From Lepidodermella squamata (Eukaryota; Gastrotricha): a DNA stretch of 64,000 nucleotides. This document shows positions 10,201 to 22,000 of this stretch, one piece after another. The notes under the pieces were generated by a model. It searched no databases. It worked only from the letters and a program-made list of their open reading frames with translations, and had not been told where the DNA came from. The stretch spans positions 744,001 through 808,000 of the forward strand of contig JBLDXI010000010.1 of assembly GCA_047495785.1 (NCBI GenBank). Direction: 5' to 3'. Position numbers and translations under genes: made by a program. Each line of letters starts with the position of its first letter. The first letter of the stretch is position 1.

Positions 10201-12664
10201 GGAATTCCAGTCGGCTGGACGTAACCGCTCCACCAATCGTTGCACAAAGTTCGCAAGTTTTTTGTGGTTGAATTATAAGTCGTGGCTATAAATGTCCACT
10301 TGTTCACGACCACACATTGCGAATTACTACCAACGCCGTCTGGAGCCATCGAGTTTATCCAAATTGTATTTGATTCAGCAGGTGCGCGTGAGAAATGCAT
10401 GCCGTAGGCAGCATTCGAGGTTGATGGCTTCGCGAATTCGATGAAAACATCAAAATTGCTTTGGCTAGCCATGTTTACCCACATTGATATCGACCAAGAC
10501 TTGGCGCCAATGTCGAGTTTCGCCGATTTCACTACGGCATACCGCCGGGGAGAGAGAGTCTTGTCGAAAGACATTGCCGAAGCATCCCGCCCATATGGCC
10601 CTACTGCGAAGGCGTAATCCCTTGACATCATACCATCGATCTTATTGGCTGACGCGTCTCTCGAACCGTATTCGTAACTCAACGGCCAATAGGCTACTAG
10701 GTCCGAGTAGACAGCCAGTCCATCACTTATAACTTTCTTGTTGATAAGAACTTAAAATAAATGCTTCAGAAATGGGTAATAAGATCTCTCCTTCATAGCT
10801 TACAAGTGTCGCATCTTGGAGGTGCCAATGGTGCCGGGCACTTGCAGATATTAACACCAACACATGTACCGCCATTTTTGCAATAGCCAGGTGAGCATGA
10901 GACTAGTGAACAATTTAACGATAGTTTTCGGATGGTGGGCAAGAGGTTCATGGTTTGTATCTTACCTGTGAAAAGCTTACATAGTTCCCTGGCTTGTAGC
11001 ATCTCATTTGCATTCAGTGACTTTGAATAAACTGAAACGCAGGCCATTTTGCCATCAAAATAATTTGTCGTTCCAATCGTGCTGAAAGTCATCACAAAAT
11101 TAAGATATAACTCATTAATCTCGATTTTACTCACCTCTTTCCAATATAAAGCGAATCTGATGTTATAGGTGGTCCAGCTGTCGGGCCATATGTTGCGGCT
11201 ATGAAGGATTCATCGCAGAAGAACTGAAGCAATTTTGTGACATTATTCCAAGTTACAGCTACGAACGTCCACTTATTACTGACCGCACAATTTACTTCAA
11301 GGCCATAAGGATTTCTAGTGTTGAACCAAAGCGTATTGACATCTTGATGATACCAGAGATGCATTCCCCAGTCTGCCCCAGGCGCAGTTGGGTGCAAAAA
11401 TTCTAAAAGAGGATGTTGAAAGGTTGCTGCATTCATCCACAACGAAAGCGTCCAAGAGGAGGTGTTGAAGTTCAGCAGTCCTGAGTTTGCGATAATATAG
11501 CTCGAAGCAGTCAGACCGCTCAAAGATGAAGCCACTTTATTATCGAAAGGACCAGTGTCGTATGACAAATACATTGTCGGTTTTCCGTGGATTTTGTTCG
11601 TGGAAACATCCGTTGCGGCGTATTCGCTGGTAAGCGGCCAGTAGGCAACCAATCCAGGCATGTCGCTCAATTTCGAGGCGATTGTTTCTTTATCGGTAGT
11701 AACTGTTTTTGATGCAATGATACCATTTTTTAATTACCTACTAGGCAACTTACTCAACTCGCATAGGGCTCCAGCATACCCGATTGGGCAGTCGCACACA
11801 TTTTTAGCGGCGCAAGTTCCACCATTTTTGCATTGAGGGTTGCAATCAGCTTGATTAGATCAAGGAATAGGAATATTGAAGCATTATTTTCAATTGACAT
11901 ACGAATGAAAAGCTGACATGTATCTTTGAGTGCTAAGAATTGAGCATCACTCAACGTTGCTTTATGCAGCGAAACGCAGGCATATTTGCCGACCGTGGCC
12001 GGGTAGCCGGGACTTATGAAATAAATGATATTAGAAGGTACTGAAACTTGACGTTCAGCAGCTCTTACCGGTAGCCAATATGTAGCGTTTCTGATGTAAC
12101 TGGAGCGAGAGGAGACGCCAATTTAGGGCCTGAAGCTGTGCTGCAAAAAGCATTCATCTTTGCATTCACCGAGTCGTAGGTGAATCCGACAAATGTCCAC
12201 GTGAAATTCATTACGCAGGGCATTATAGCAACGGACGTACTAATTGAGTTGATGAACAAATCGTTGACGTTGGGCCATTGCCACAGTTGCATCAACATTG
12301 GCAAATACTCGAGAAAGGGCATGCCAGCATTAATCTCAGTCTTGACCCAAAGCGCGAAGCTCAATGAAGAGTTGACAATGTTAACAGCTGGAGAGGTTAT
12401 TGTAACCCAATGTTTGTTAGGATTGTCCACCTGAATAGCAGAGCTTGAGGAACCGAAAGGACCTTGGCCGAAGATCGGAGGTTCCGTGTTTGAAACTCCA
12501 TCGGCTACTTCAAGGGCATCTCGCGCCTTGTAATAACTCGTCAGAGGCCAATATGCTACCGTGCTGGGCTGGAGGCGAAGCTGGTACTGAATGTAACCAG
12601 TATCATAATCGACGCTGGATACTATGCAGAAGGTCGTAGAAAACAAGATCAAGGTTAGCCACAT
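4205..12664 (-). CDS. giant LamG/EGF/AbfB/ShKT/Sushi single-pass receptor, copy 1
   Basis: Exons, 5' to 3': 12664-12069, 12012-11903, 11849-11754, 11702-11135, 11081-10966, 10902-10804, 10750-10049, 9994-9899, 9845-9290, 9223-9114, 9061-8966, 8914-8329, 8277-8168, 8120-8025, 7967-7869, 7748-7233, 6918-6820, 6763-6668, 6615-6517, 6458-6363, 6311-5970, 5915-5460, 5409-5224, 5168-4953, 4902-4205. Every intron has GT-AG ends and phases agree, giving 2279 residues. Order: signal peptide; five LamG-like (AYWPL...W.FVA...) domains alternating with EGF repeats (to about 1310); another EGF; Cys-rich stretch plus AbfB-like beta-trefoil (about 1345-1515); four EGFs; two ShKT domains (about 1650-1760); five Sushi/CCP; one transmembrane helix; about 115-residue cytoplasmic tail. 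EGF exons are 96 or 99 bp with phase-1 boundaries, as in exon shuffling. Probable carbohydrate or adhesion receptor (inference); no catalytic domain seen. Confidence 0.85.
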
Positions 12665-12790
12665 CTTGCGACAACACAAATTAGGATGGTAAGTGTACAG
12701 TCCTATCTTAGTGAAAGTGCCTTGAGCGCAACTCATTAATAATTGAAGTTTGAAGAAGACCGTGTTTCGCTGGTCGATAGCGCCTTTGCA

Positions 12791-12799
12791 CTTTTTATA
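12791..12799 (-). promoter_or_regulatory. TATA box of giant receptor copy 1
   Basis: TATAAAAAG on the minus strand about 130 bp upstream of the ATG at 12664. A TATCGACC motif lies just downstream of it and also occurs at the matching place upstream of copy 2 (around 30160) and copy 3 (around 41910), which supports a shared core promoter. Confidence 0.45.
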
Positions 12800-12929
12800 G
12801 CTATATCTAAGGCGATCTAAGGCGATCACTAAACGTTTCCTTACTTAATACTATGATTTATTGGCTACGATCGAGTGGCTATCGACTCCTATAGCATTGA
12901 GAGCATTGGCTTGAATATCGGCTTTTTCG

Positions 12930-13140
12930 CAATTTCATTTTTCCGCAGTTCGGGCAATACCGTTCTAGATTCATGTTTTAAGTGCGTCTGCCAAAATGTA
13001 ACGTCAACGTCTTAGTTTGACAGATCGATCCTCTTGATTTATATATAGGGAAATATAAGACGTTGCACCATCGATTCGCAGACATTTGACAGACGAGTGG
13101 TAGACTGTGGATGAGCCGTCAAAATAAGAATTATTTGTCT
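12930..13140 (-). repeat. 5' flanking block shared by all three giant-receptor copies (copy 1)
   Basis: About 200 bp upstream of copy 1 matches blocks upstream of copy 2 (30360-30620) and copy 3 (42060-42340). The best-kept core is CATCGATTCGCAGACA and a following AACAGACAAA-type stretch. Duplicated along with the gene; promoter or upstream regulatory role is inference. Confidence 0.6.
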
Positions 13141-15171
13141 GTTATTTACATTACGTCCAAGAAATTCTCCCCAGGGTTTTTAACAGGTTTTGGACAATTC
13201 TTGGAATTTTCTCCTCACAAGCCTAAGCCTAAGCCTTTTCCACATCCGTTCGTAAGAGGAATATCTCTTGTGTTTTTGAGCTACGCCCGTCTTCACGCGA
13301 CTCAGGGTAAAAAGGTAAGATTTTTTGATATTATTATTTTAATATTTTTATTATTATATTAATATTATTTTAATGAAAATAAACACCAATCCAGTCATTC
13401 AGTTAATGGTCATTAAAATTCAGCTTTGATCAAACTGCTACGTTCACACTTATTTTTGCGACTGTCGAACCGCCTGCTGCGTGAGAGCCACACGAATCCC
13501 TTACCGCCTTTTTCCAAGTTGGAGAAAAGCGGTAAATGGCAGGCACCGAGATTTCCTGATCCTCGTAAACACATCTTTTGCCATTGATTTTGTCAAACGT
13601 AGGGAATAGAACAGTGAAACAATGAAGTGAGCCGCAATGAGTGAAACCGTAACTTACGACATTTTTCAAATTGGAGTTCATTGCACATTCTGATGCAGTT
13701 TTTCATTTCAAATCCAAAACCCAGCAATTTTTAATATCTGCTACCATTTGCAGGATATTAATGATTGAGTGCGCGCACATTAAATTTGGAATTTTTCAGG
13801 AGAAGCAATAAAAAGAAAACTTAAGATTCGCACATTTAAAGCGACAAAATTTGATGAAACATCTGCAATATGCGTTGACTGAAACGCCACGTTTAGAGGT
13901 CAGTATGACCAACTAGGGCAGTTTGAGACGCAGATTCTGAATTTCGCTTATTAAGAACCTAAGCCCCGCCGATCTACCTCAAATTATCTCTTTTCTGTAT
14001 AGAACTGATTTTTGCATTATGCCGCTGTCCTTGCCTCTCTGTTTTTGTGTTTATTGGACCAATGAAATCGACAGTTTCCGTTAGGTAGAAGTGAGGAGTC
14101 AAAAAGCCAAAAGGCCAATAGCTAAAAAGCTACACGCCGCAAACGGTGTTGAGATTTGAGGATCATGACGTCCCCGAAACCTCAACTAATAGCCATGGCT
14201 ACTATTATTTCCGAAACTCCGAAAATGGTCCAAAAAAGAGGCAATTATTCGAGGGGGCTATTATTTATCGGTAATTGGCCAATTTCATCATCGCAAGTCG
14301 TTTGCGCTGTTGGATTCTCTGTTTTTTTTACCCATGCTGCTAATTATCCTCGGCATCAACAAACAACGGCTTACGTCCACCACATTTAATCCGCTTAGCA
14401 GTAAAAGGCGACGCAATTAGGACAGCTTTTTCCCTCCTCCTCCCTCCCCCAGCGCGCCAACTGCTTCGGACAAGGCATGGCGTGGCTTTTATTCGAGGGA
14501 GGCTATTAATCGATGAAATACGGTACATGATTATTCTTCACAGAGCTTGTTATGCCAATTCAAAGTTATGGCAGACTTTAGTATAAGGATGAATGGCCCT
14601 CGAAATGTTCAATAATCTTGAGAAGCCGCTCAAACTAAGAATTTATACGCGAAAAGTGACATTTTCGCGGACAGAGATTATGGTATATCCCAGAAATTAT
14701 GAATTCCGATGCTATGTACTGTCCTTTGCTCTACTCTACCTGTAGTATTTATAGACAATATTCGATAAATAATTAGGAAAATAGTCAAGCCATAAACTCA
14801 ATATTTATCCAAGCTATAGAAACCTTACCCTACTTGTATTCATGCTGGTATATCACCAAAAACTACATTGATTTCAAAGTTTAAAGTGGACAATGCAGTA
14901 AGAATGCGGATTAGGAAGTTTTATTTGAAGTCAGCCGCATTCCGCACGTTGAAGGTCAACTCTCGAATTTATGGGCGGCATTCTTGTCTAAAAATACTGC
15001 AATGACAAGTAACAGGCTTTGAAATGAATATAATGTTCTCGCTCGATAAATGTAATGGTCATGTAGAATTATTGCCATATAAGTATTAGCATTGAACGCA
15101 GTTAATGTTAAGGTTTAAAGTCATGGCTATGTGAACGCAGGATTGTGTATCGCCCAATGGCTATGCGTACA

Positions 15172-15210
<39 letters not shown>

Positions 15211-15469
15211 ATTGGTGACTTGGCACAGTGCGCGCTTAAATTTGGCTGTGTCACGCATTTTATATACGCATATCCAAAGCGGGATACACTTTTCCGGTGT
15301 TCACATAGCCACATCCATACGTTAAAAGGGTTTTTAAATCGGTGCTCATATTAATTCAGCTCGGTCTCAGATTGGGATTCTGGATTCTTAGGGTTTCCTG
15401 AACCTTAAAACTTGACACCCTTAAATATCAGGTTCAAAATTGAAGCTGAGAATCCATTTCATAACAGGT
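13141..15469. other. spacer with dispersed repeats, no confident gene
   Basis: Two stretches (about 14245 and 14490) carry the motif TTATTCGAGGG(A/G)GGC followed by ATTA, also found near 22655, so this part probably holds old transposon sequence. An open frame at 13430-13681 (-) encodes 83 residues with several cysteines and a protein-like look, but I recognise no family and no splice partners. At about 15350-15420 there is a block with a shared GAACCTTAAA-type core that recurs near 31120 and 42890 beyond the 5' flanks of copies 2 and 3, probably marking a duplication boundary. Confidence 0.5.
15174..15206. repeat. GT dinucleotide microsatellite
   Basis: About 16 uninterrupted GT units. Confidence 0.95.
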
Positions 15470-15745
15470 CAAAAATCTATTGACCGCATCGTACTGCCAA
15501 ATGTGGGTCCTGCGGGAAATACTCGAGCAAGGGCATGAACCCATTAATCTCAGTCTTGAGACAAGCCGCACCACTCCACGAAGAGTTGCCAGACATTTGA
15601 AATTGATGACTGCACTTTGACCCAATGCTGATTCAAGTATTCAAATTAAATAGCCAAGCTTGAGAAACTGCAAGGACCTAAGCCGAAAAGTGGAGGCTCT
15701 GTGTTTGAAACTCCGTTGGCTACTTCAAGGACGTCTCGCTGTGGG
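15470..15745 (-). pseudogene. relic of the first LamG exon of a fourth giant-receptor copy
   Basis: Closely resembles exon 1 of copy 2 (29640-29910) in the same orientation, including the stretch coding for HIWQYDAV and the ATTAATCTCAGTCTTGA stretch, but with indels and stops that break the frame. No other exon of the giant gene follows on either side. It lies immediately beyond the 3' flank of GPCR2, so a fourth giant-receptor gene once lay here and has been almost completely deleted. Confidence 0.85.
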
Positions 15746-16129
15746 GCTTTTTGTATTTGTTTTCAGTCCAACCCACATCTCCTTGCATTATTTATACCTC
15801 CGCACTAAAATGTCATGAATTATTCTGTGGATTATTATTCGTGATATACCTGTCTATTTTTATAAGTAATTAAAACTGAGCTTCTTCAAATTGCAGTAAA
15901 TCTGAGTCGCGCGCCGCTTGTTGCTAGAATTGAATGATCATCGCGAGATTACGAACATCTTTGGTATAAAATGCACTAACGAACGATGTAAGGTGATAGA
16001 TTAAGGTCATAGCCGAAGCAGAGCTTGGCAACGCTTCAACAGCGAACATCTCATATAAGGTACATCAGCTCATCCGAACTTTCCGTGTCACGGGATCGTA
16101 ATAAATTATTTGTCAGTGTTTGATTAGTG
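15746..16129. other. 3' flank of GPCR2
   Basis: No gene. The sequence is the duplicated counterpart of 2580-2943 beside the GPCR relic. Confidence 0.6.
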
Positions 16130-18508
16130 TTACCAGTTGCTGCGACTCACGGGCTCGAGTGGAATAGGACTCAATTTCCAAGCGATCACGCAAAAAGATG
16201 ATATTGACGCAAACATGAGTAAAAAACTAGTGACCATGCTCTGATAAATCGGCGACAATTGAGAAGTAGCGCTTACCGCTGCAGCTCCGCCTAAAACCAA
16301 TGTCAACTGGCTTCCCAAAGCAGCCTTTAACTGATTTAAACTGAATGGAGCTAGTTTTGCTAGAGCAATACGGTGGTTCGTAAGACCTAAATATCGCCAT
16401 TGAAATGCGTAATACAAGCCGACCAGTAAAGGTAGAAAGTTGATTAATATCAAAACCGCCAGCCAGATTGAATCTATCTCAGGATTATCGGCCGAGCAGT
16501 TACACGCCGAAATCACGGTAATCGAGTCGTTGTCCTTGTCAATAACTGGTCTTCCAACAGGTACCAGATGAATTTCCCAAGTTAAGTTAAGATTCCAAGC
16601 AACAAGAAGAACAAGATTGATGAAGAAGCTCGAACCAATCAACAAGCATTCCTTGCGGTTGTTAGGTTTTACGCCTCTAGGATCCGGGGCGGTTCGTTGG
16701 GATCCATACATTTGGTTTGACGTTGTTCGCCTCAAATGGTTTTCATCAAAAAGGTCGCCGCTCTTTTTCGAGCGGCTTCGCATCCGCCTTGAAGTAGATA
16801 CTCTGCTTGGTCTCCCAAGCGTTAAAGCAAATTTTGCCAAGAGAAACCAATGTAATACGCCAGAGCCGAGAAATGAGGTAACCAGACGGCTTGGGCACAC
16901 CCATGCGATATGCTCAACTGGAGTCGCGAACAATACCCCACCAAAGCTAGACAGAAACCCTCCAAATATGAGAAATAGACGCGATATGGGGAGGCAATTT
17001 AGCCTAAAACGAGCGTATATCAAGTTCGCAATCATGTTCAAAATTTGAAGTATTCCGAATGTTAACATCGCGTAGAAAAATGGCAATGGCACGTCCTCTT
17101 GGCGTCGATATAAAGATCTGGAATCTTTTGGGGGCTTACGGGATAGCCACGAAACTTTTCTCAAGTGTTCAACCTTAAAGGCGTCAATATTTCTGTAGTC
17201 TCCCTTTGCAACGTCGAAGCTGATCTTTGTAATAGGTTCCATTATTCCGAACTCAGGGTTCCAAGTTGAAACCGTCTGCATCTGCCCGTCCATTTCAAGC
17301 CGCGAGGAGTACTTTTGCCTACCGCCGACCCTCAGTCCCAGGTAATTGACCTGTCCTGCAGTTGAGTTAGCAACAGTTGAAACCTCATATGGTTTCCCAT
17401 CAAAGTCTTTTAAAGTCAAGTTTCGGGTCTTGAGGATTGATTCTGTTGCATTGAGGGTCAAGACTACTTGCAGAGTAGTATCGTAGCAGTAATGCCGAGA
17501 TAGGTAATCGGCTTTTCGATAACCGCCGGAGGTTACATCAAAAAGTCTCTCAAACTCGACCAAATCATGACCGAGAGTTGATTGCCCGAAATTTTCAATC
17601 GCAACAGTGGGAGATCCTATGAAAAACGTCTGTCTCAACATCGAAGCGATGTTCTCCTTCGAGCAACCGGGAATTTGCTGTGGATTCAGGAATACAGGGT
17701 CGATAAAAGCCCATGTTTGAGCGATGAATACATACCGCTCGCCGAAAATGCCTTGCTTGAAGGAGTAACATAGCAATTTGTTAAACTCGACCGGTTCACT
17801 GATATCAATTACAAAGATCCTTAGGCCACTGTCTTTCATGGAAGCCACGACCCGTTCGTCAACCTGCATAACTATGTCGAACCATGGTACCTTTATTGAA
17901 TTAGCTTGGGCAAGTTGGAGGAAATCGATCGCAAGCATGAAGTTATTAGGATTGCTCGCCGATGTTAAAATTCCAACTTGAGACCACTTCCCGGTATTTT
18001 TTATGAAAATAATCCTGGGGATGCTAACCAGCTCTCCCGAATTCCTTGTCCGGTATAAGTTTGGGTACTTCACGCGGTTACCTGTGAAAATCGGCGAGGT
18101 GCATCCGCCTGAAATTGCGACCAAATTCAAACTTTTCGCCAATAAGCCTCCGACTGTTTGGCACGAAGGGGTGTAATAAAGTCCACTGACTATTGGAGAT
18201 CGGTACAAAGGATCCTTTTCAATGGTTGCTCCTTCAAAGCTTCTGATGTAGCTGAGAAGGGAAGAAGCTGCAAGTGGACCGAGACCCTCGTTTCTGTAAT
18301 CAGGTTCCAAGTGATAGTCTGGCAAAATATCGGACCGATTATTCACTGCATCCAGGACAACCTGGGTCCCATACTGGCAACCGAGTCCGTCTCGTGGCTC
18401 GTTACCAGTGAATGGCATAGATATAAACAAGCTTAGACGGTGCGGCTTTCGGGCTGATGCGATCAAAGCCCATAGAAAAATAGCAGCAAATCGCAGCATG
18501 TTTTCCAA
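16130..18508 (-). CDS. intronless class C (GABA-B-like) GPCR, paralog 2
   Basis: Single-exon gene for 792 residues beginning MENMLRFAAIFLWALIASA, a clear signal peptide; a start three codons later is also possible. Residues about 22-440 form a Venus-flytrap ectodomain (FISMPFTGN near the start, paired cysteines). From about 470 to 775 there are seven membrane segments, with a basic Ser/Arg-rich loop around 590-640. As in paralog 1 there is no Cys-rich linker, pointing to the GABA-B branch. It is divergent from paralogs 1 and 3 although they share the NNRSDIL..Y.LEP signature with paralog 3. A TATA box lies 45-52 bp upstream. It is transcribed in the same direction as the giant receptor just upstream (copy 2), 577 bp away. 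Ligand unknown. Confidence 0.87.
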   Translation of the reverse strand: MENMLRFAAIFLWALIASARKPHRLSLFISMPFTGNEPRDGLGCQYGTQVVLDAVNNRSDILPDYHLEPDYRNEGLGPLAASSLLSYIRSFEGATIEKDPLYRSPIVSGLYYTPSCQTVGGLLAKSLNLVAISGGCTSPIFTGNRVKYPNLYRTRNSGELVSIPRIIFIKNTGKWSQVGILTSASNPNNFMLAIDFLQLAQANSIKVPWFDIVMQVDERVVASMKDSGLRIFVIDISEPVEFNKLLCYSFKQGIFGERYVFIAQTWAFIDPVFLNPQQIPGCSKENIASMLRQTFFIGSPTVAIENFGQSTLGHDLVEFERLFDVTSGGYRKADYLSRHYCYDTTLQVVLTLNATESILKTRNLTLKDFDGKPYEVSTVANSTAGQVNYLGLRVGGRQKYSSRLEMDGQMQTVSTWNPEFGIMEPITKISFDVAKGDYRNIDAFKVEHLRKVSWLSRKPPKDSRSLYRRQEDVPLPFFYAMLTFGILQILNMIANLIYARFRLNCLPISRLFLIFGGFLSSFGGVLFATPVEHIAWVCPSRLVTSFLGSGVLHWFLLAKFALTLGRPSRVSTSRRMRSRSKKSGDLFDENHLRRTTSNQMYGSQRTAPDPRGVKPNNRKECLLIGSSFFINLVLLVAWNLNLTWEIHLVPVGRPVIDKDNDSITVISACNCSADNPEIDSIWLAVLILINFLPLLVGLYYAFQWRYLGLTNHRIALAKLAPFSLNQLKAALGSQLTLVLGGAAAVSATSQLSPIYQSMVTSFLLMFASISSFCVIAWKLSPIPLEPVSRSNW

Positions 18509-18552
18509 CTGTGAATTTCGAACTAGAGAACTGCGTCTTGAAAATGCAGTGT

Positions 18553-18560
18553 TATTTATA
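18553..18560 (-). promoter_or_regulatory. TATA box of GPCR paralog 2
   Basis: TATAAATA on the minus strand, 45-52 bp upstream of the ATG at 18508. A good TATA match at a distance that leaves a very short 5' leader, in keeping with an intronless compact gene. Confidence 0.5.
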
Positions 18561-19085
18561 ACCTATGCGGAAGCGGAACCCAGGGCATCAGGGATCAAAT
18601 CTACTTCAAGTTAATGCATCAGATTACCTACGAAATTCGAGATATGTTGACAATATCTTAGCCCATTTGGCCGGATGCAACGGAAGATTTTGCGAGTATT
18701 AAATTCTCGGAATAGCACTGCAACTATCAGGGTAATGCACCTGCTCGATATCGTCCGCAAGAAGATCGGAAATAAAGTGTTGCGCATGGAAACAAATTTT
18801 GTTCCGAGATGATCAGGACAACTCGTAGAACAAACATTATTTTGATTTCGTACCATGCGTCTACGAGACTTTCAGTTAAAGGACTCTGAGAAATGCCGTC
18901 AATGAAGTTTAAAAAGTTATCGCTTGGCACCACACGCTCAATTTCTCAACGATCGCCATGGAATTTTTCTCGAAAAATTGAATTTCTGTTGCATAATAAG
19001 TCTTATTACATTTCTCAAATATTGGCAAGGTTTTAATGACACAAAGAATCTCATAACGTCGAATACAGGTCTTGATAATCATTCC
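18561..19085. other. short spacer between GPCR2 and giant receptor copy 2
   Basis: About 525 bp that must hold the upstream control region of GPCR2 and the 3' flank of copy 2. Only small open frames without recognisable features. Confidence 0.6.
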
Positions 19086-22000
19086 CTAATCTGAACATGC
19101 GGGCATTATTTCTGTTTCTGGTATGTCCATCCCGGCTTCAATATGTGCGTTTTGGTGGCGGGACATATCGCTTGACAACGGCCTTGTAGAGCCAACATTC
19201 AAGGGATTTGCAACCAGCTGACCCTCAGTCACCCGATTACCGAGAAATCCCGCAGTCGCTAATTTCTTAGCCTCTTTCACATCCTCGATATGCTTCAGGT
19301 AATTCTCCGCTGCGTGTTTGTTTCGTAGTTTCACCCTCAATTGATGCAACTGCCTCACTCGCCCAGCATCGCGTAGCCGTTTCAGAAAGTGATTGAAGTT
19401 GTGACGCAGGCGAGCCAAATCACGAGACAAAGTCATATAGTCCAAGCATACAACTATTCCTAGGAAGAAGCCACAAATCGACAAGACGATGGAGGCAGTA
19501 GCAACAGCTGTCTCTGATTCATGGGCCACGACTTTCAAGGCTTTTGGTGCACTTAAAAGAGCATTCTGAGAACAAAACAGTGGCTGCTTGTCCCATGTTG
19601 AATTCTCATTGCACCGCCAGTTCGCGTATGTGCTGGTTTGGTTCTTGCTTGGCTCGAAACCTCGATTCCAATCACACTCAAATGAGATTATATCGTTGTA
19701 AGCGATTGATTCAATTTCAGACGAGGAATTCAAGTAGCGATAATTTGATATTTCGAAAGTAGCAGGGATTTCACAGCTTACCACTAAAAATATTGCAAAG
19801 AACTGAAAAGATCAGCTCTGAATTTTCGAACTGTTCTTACGTAAACAAGCTAATGAATTGGTGGACCATACGCCTGAATCCAAGCAAGTATTCACTACAG
19901 AAGACAGCGGAGTGGACTCGGTCCCGGGTTCGATGTATATGCTGTTTGCACCTTTCACGCATCGCATCGTCACTTGGTCGCCGAAATAATAGGTACCAGG
20001 CTTTGTGCCTTCAAGGATCGCATTCTGCTCAGCAATCGGATTACCGCAAGTAACAACTGGTAAAGGTAGTAGACATTGTTCAATTACAGATTCATCAGCT
20101 CAGTCAGTACCTGTGCACTGCGGCTGTTCTATAGGCGTCCATGTTCCGTTTTTCTGGCAAACTTTGACGAAATAATCGATATCAACACTTGGCTTGAAGC
20201 CCTTCAAACACGTAAATGACGCCACTCCACCTGTAAAGTTACCAGACACGTTGTGATAGGTGTTTACGCCCTCAACAAAGCCTTTGCATGTTGGCACTGT
20301 GAATTATTAATAAGGAGTTTCCACTCATCAAAGATTAAATGATTACATTGGCATTGAGGGGTTCCATCGACCCAAGACCAGCCAGTTGGAGGCTTGAAGC
20401 TGCAATAAGCCTCGCCGCTTTTAGACCCAGTCATGTTGAAGCCCAAATTACAGGTGTATTTTACCCGATCTCCCATGCGATAGTACTCATTTGTGAAATT
20501 CACGTAGCTCGCAGCTGCTAAGCTGGGAGGATCCGGACACACGGCTGATAAACACTTGGGCTTGTTCGCGTTAACTTGAAACCAGTTCCCAGTTGCTGGG
20601 TTTGCATTGAACGGGTCGCAAATGTGCATTGCAGTGTCTGAGGCTGATGCTGCTTTGAAACCGGCATCGCATGTCATTAGGGCAGACTGCATATAACCAG
20701 CCATTCCTTTGAAAGATGACAACGGGGGTGCAGTCAATGTCCAGCTGGAGTTGGGTGCGAGTTCAATGCCGAGAGGTACACTGGAGCAGTTGTTTAGAGG
20801 GTCTAGTTCAAAAGGAATATGTAGAGCGAGCTCAACATTAAAAAATGTCACATACTTAATCTTCGGCCACAAGTGTAAAAACAACTAGCCTGAGCTTGCC
20901 CACTTGGATCGTTCTCGCAGGCGCCAGTTGACGCCCAATCGCCACAGGTGCAGTTGAAATCAACTGGCATTCGTGGGTCGACATCGCACTCGCAAGTTGC
21001 GTAGGCCGTGCAGCTGGATTGACACGATAGCCACATGAATCCAGGGTTCGATAGACACTGGCCTTGATCTTTCCAGGTTTTACACGAAGGACCGATGTCA
21101 GTTTTGACTTTAGTGCATAAGGACTGATTTGAATGTGGCAAGCACATATTCGAGCCCACACAGCTAGCTGCAGTAGGACAAGCCGGTAGGCAGACGTCTT
21201 TAAGATTTGAAGAAAAGCGATGACATGCTTGCATCGAAGCTTCCACTTACCTTCATCGCATTTTGGGCCACCATATAAAGCAGGGCATTTGCAGGTGTTA
21301 TTTCCTATGCACGTTCCGCCGTTGCTGCAATCAGGGATGCAGATTGCTATAGAAGAAAATCGATATTAGAAAAACAGCTATATGAGAGTCCTGCAAACAA
21401 ACGCGTCTCACAGGTGCTGCCTTTATAGTACGGCGTGCATTTGCAGGATTTAGTTGAGCTATCACAGGTGCCACCGTTTTGGCAACTCGGGGAGCAAAGA
21501 TCTGAAGTAGAATAAGCAAGGTTTGGAAAAATCGATTTGAAGCCTCGACGTACAATCATCGCATTTTGGACCAGTGTAACGATCAGTACATTTGCAGGTA
21601 TTATCTTTTAGGCACGTTCCACCATTGCTGCAGTCAGGGATGCATATTGCTACAATGTAATATATATTTAATATAAGCAACTACATGAATGAGCGAAAAC
21701 GAACGCATCTCGCAGGTGCTGCCGGTGTAATACGTGGTGCAAATGCAGGTTTTAGTAGAGCTATCACAGCTGCCACCGTTCTGGCATCTCGGGTCGCAGA
21801 GATCTGAAAAAGCCAATTTCTAATCAGTCCAAAATGTATGCTAATTTCACATGCAGCCTATACCTAACGCCGTTTCATTGAAGGTCGTACGTAGCGCAAA
21901 ATCTTTTGAACTGTCATTCTGGCGAAGGCCGATTTCGTTGTTCGCATCGACATGAATGAAGAACCCTTGGAAATTGACAGCCTCGTAAGCAACCCCGGAT

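Noticed and set aside
13430-13681. 83-residue Cys-containing frame as a possible small secreted gene
   Set aside because: No signal peptide, no family resemblance and no supporting splice partners; left as a note only.
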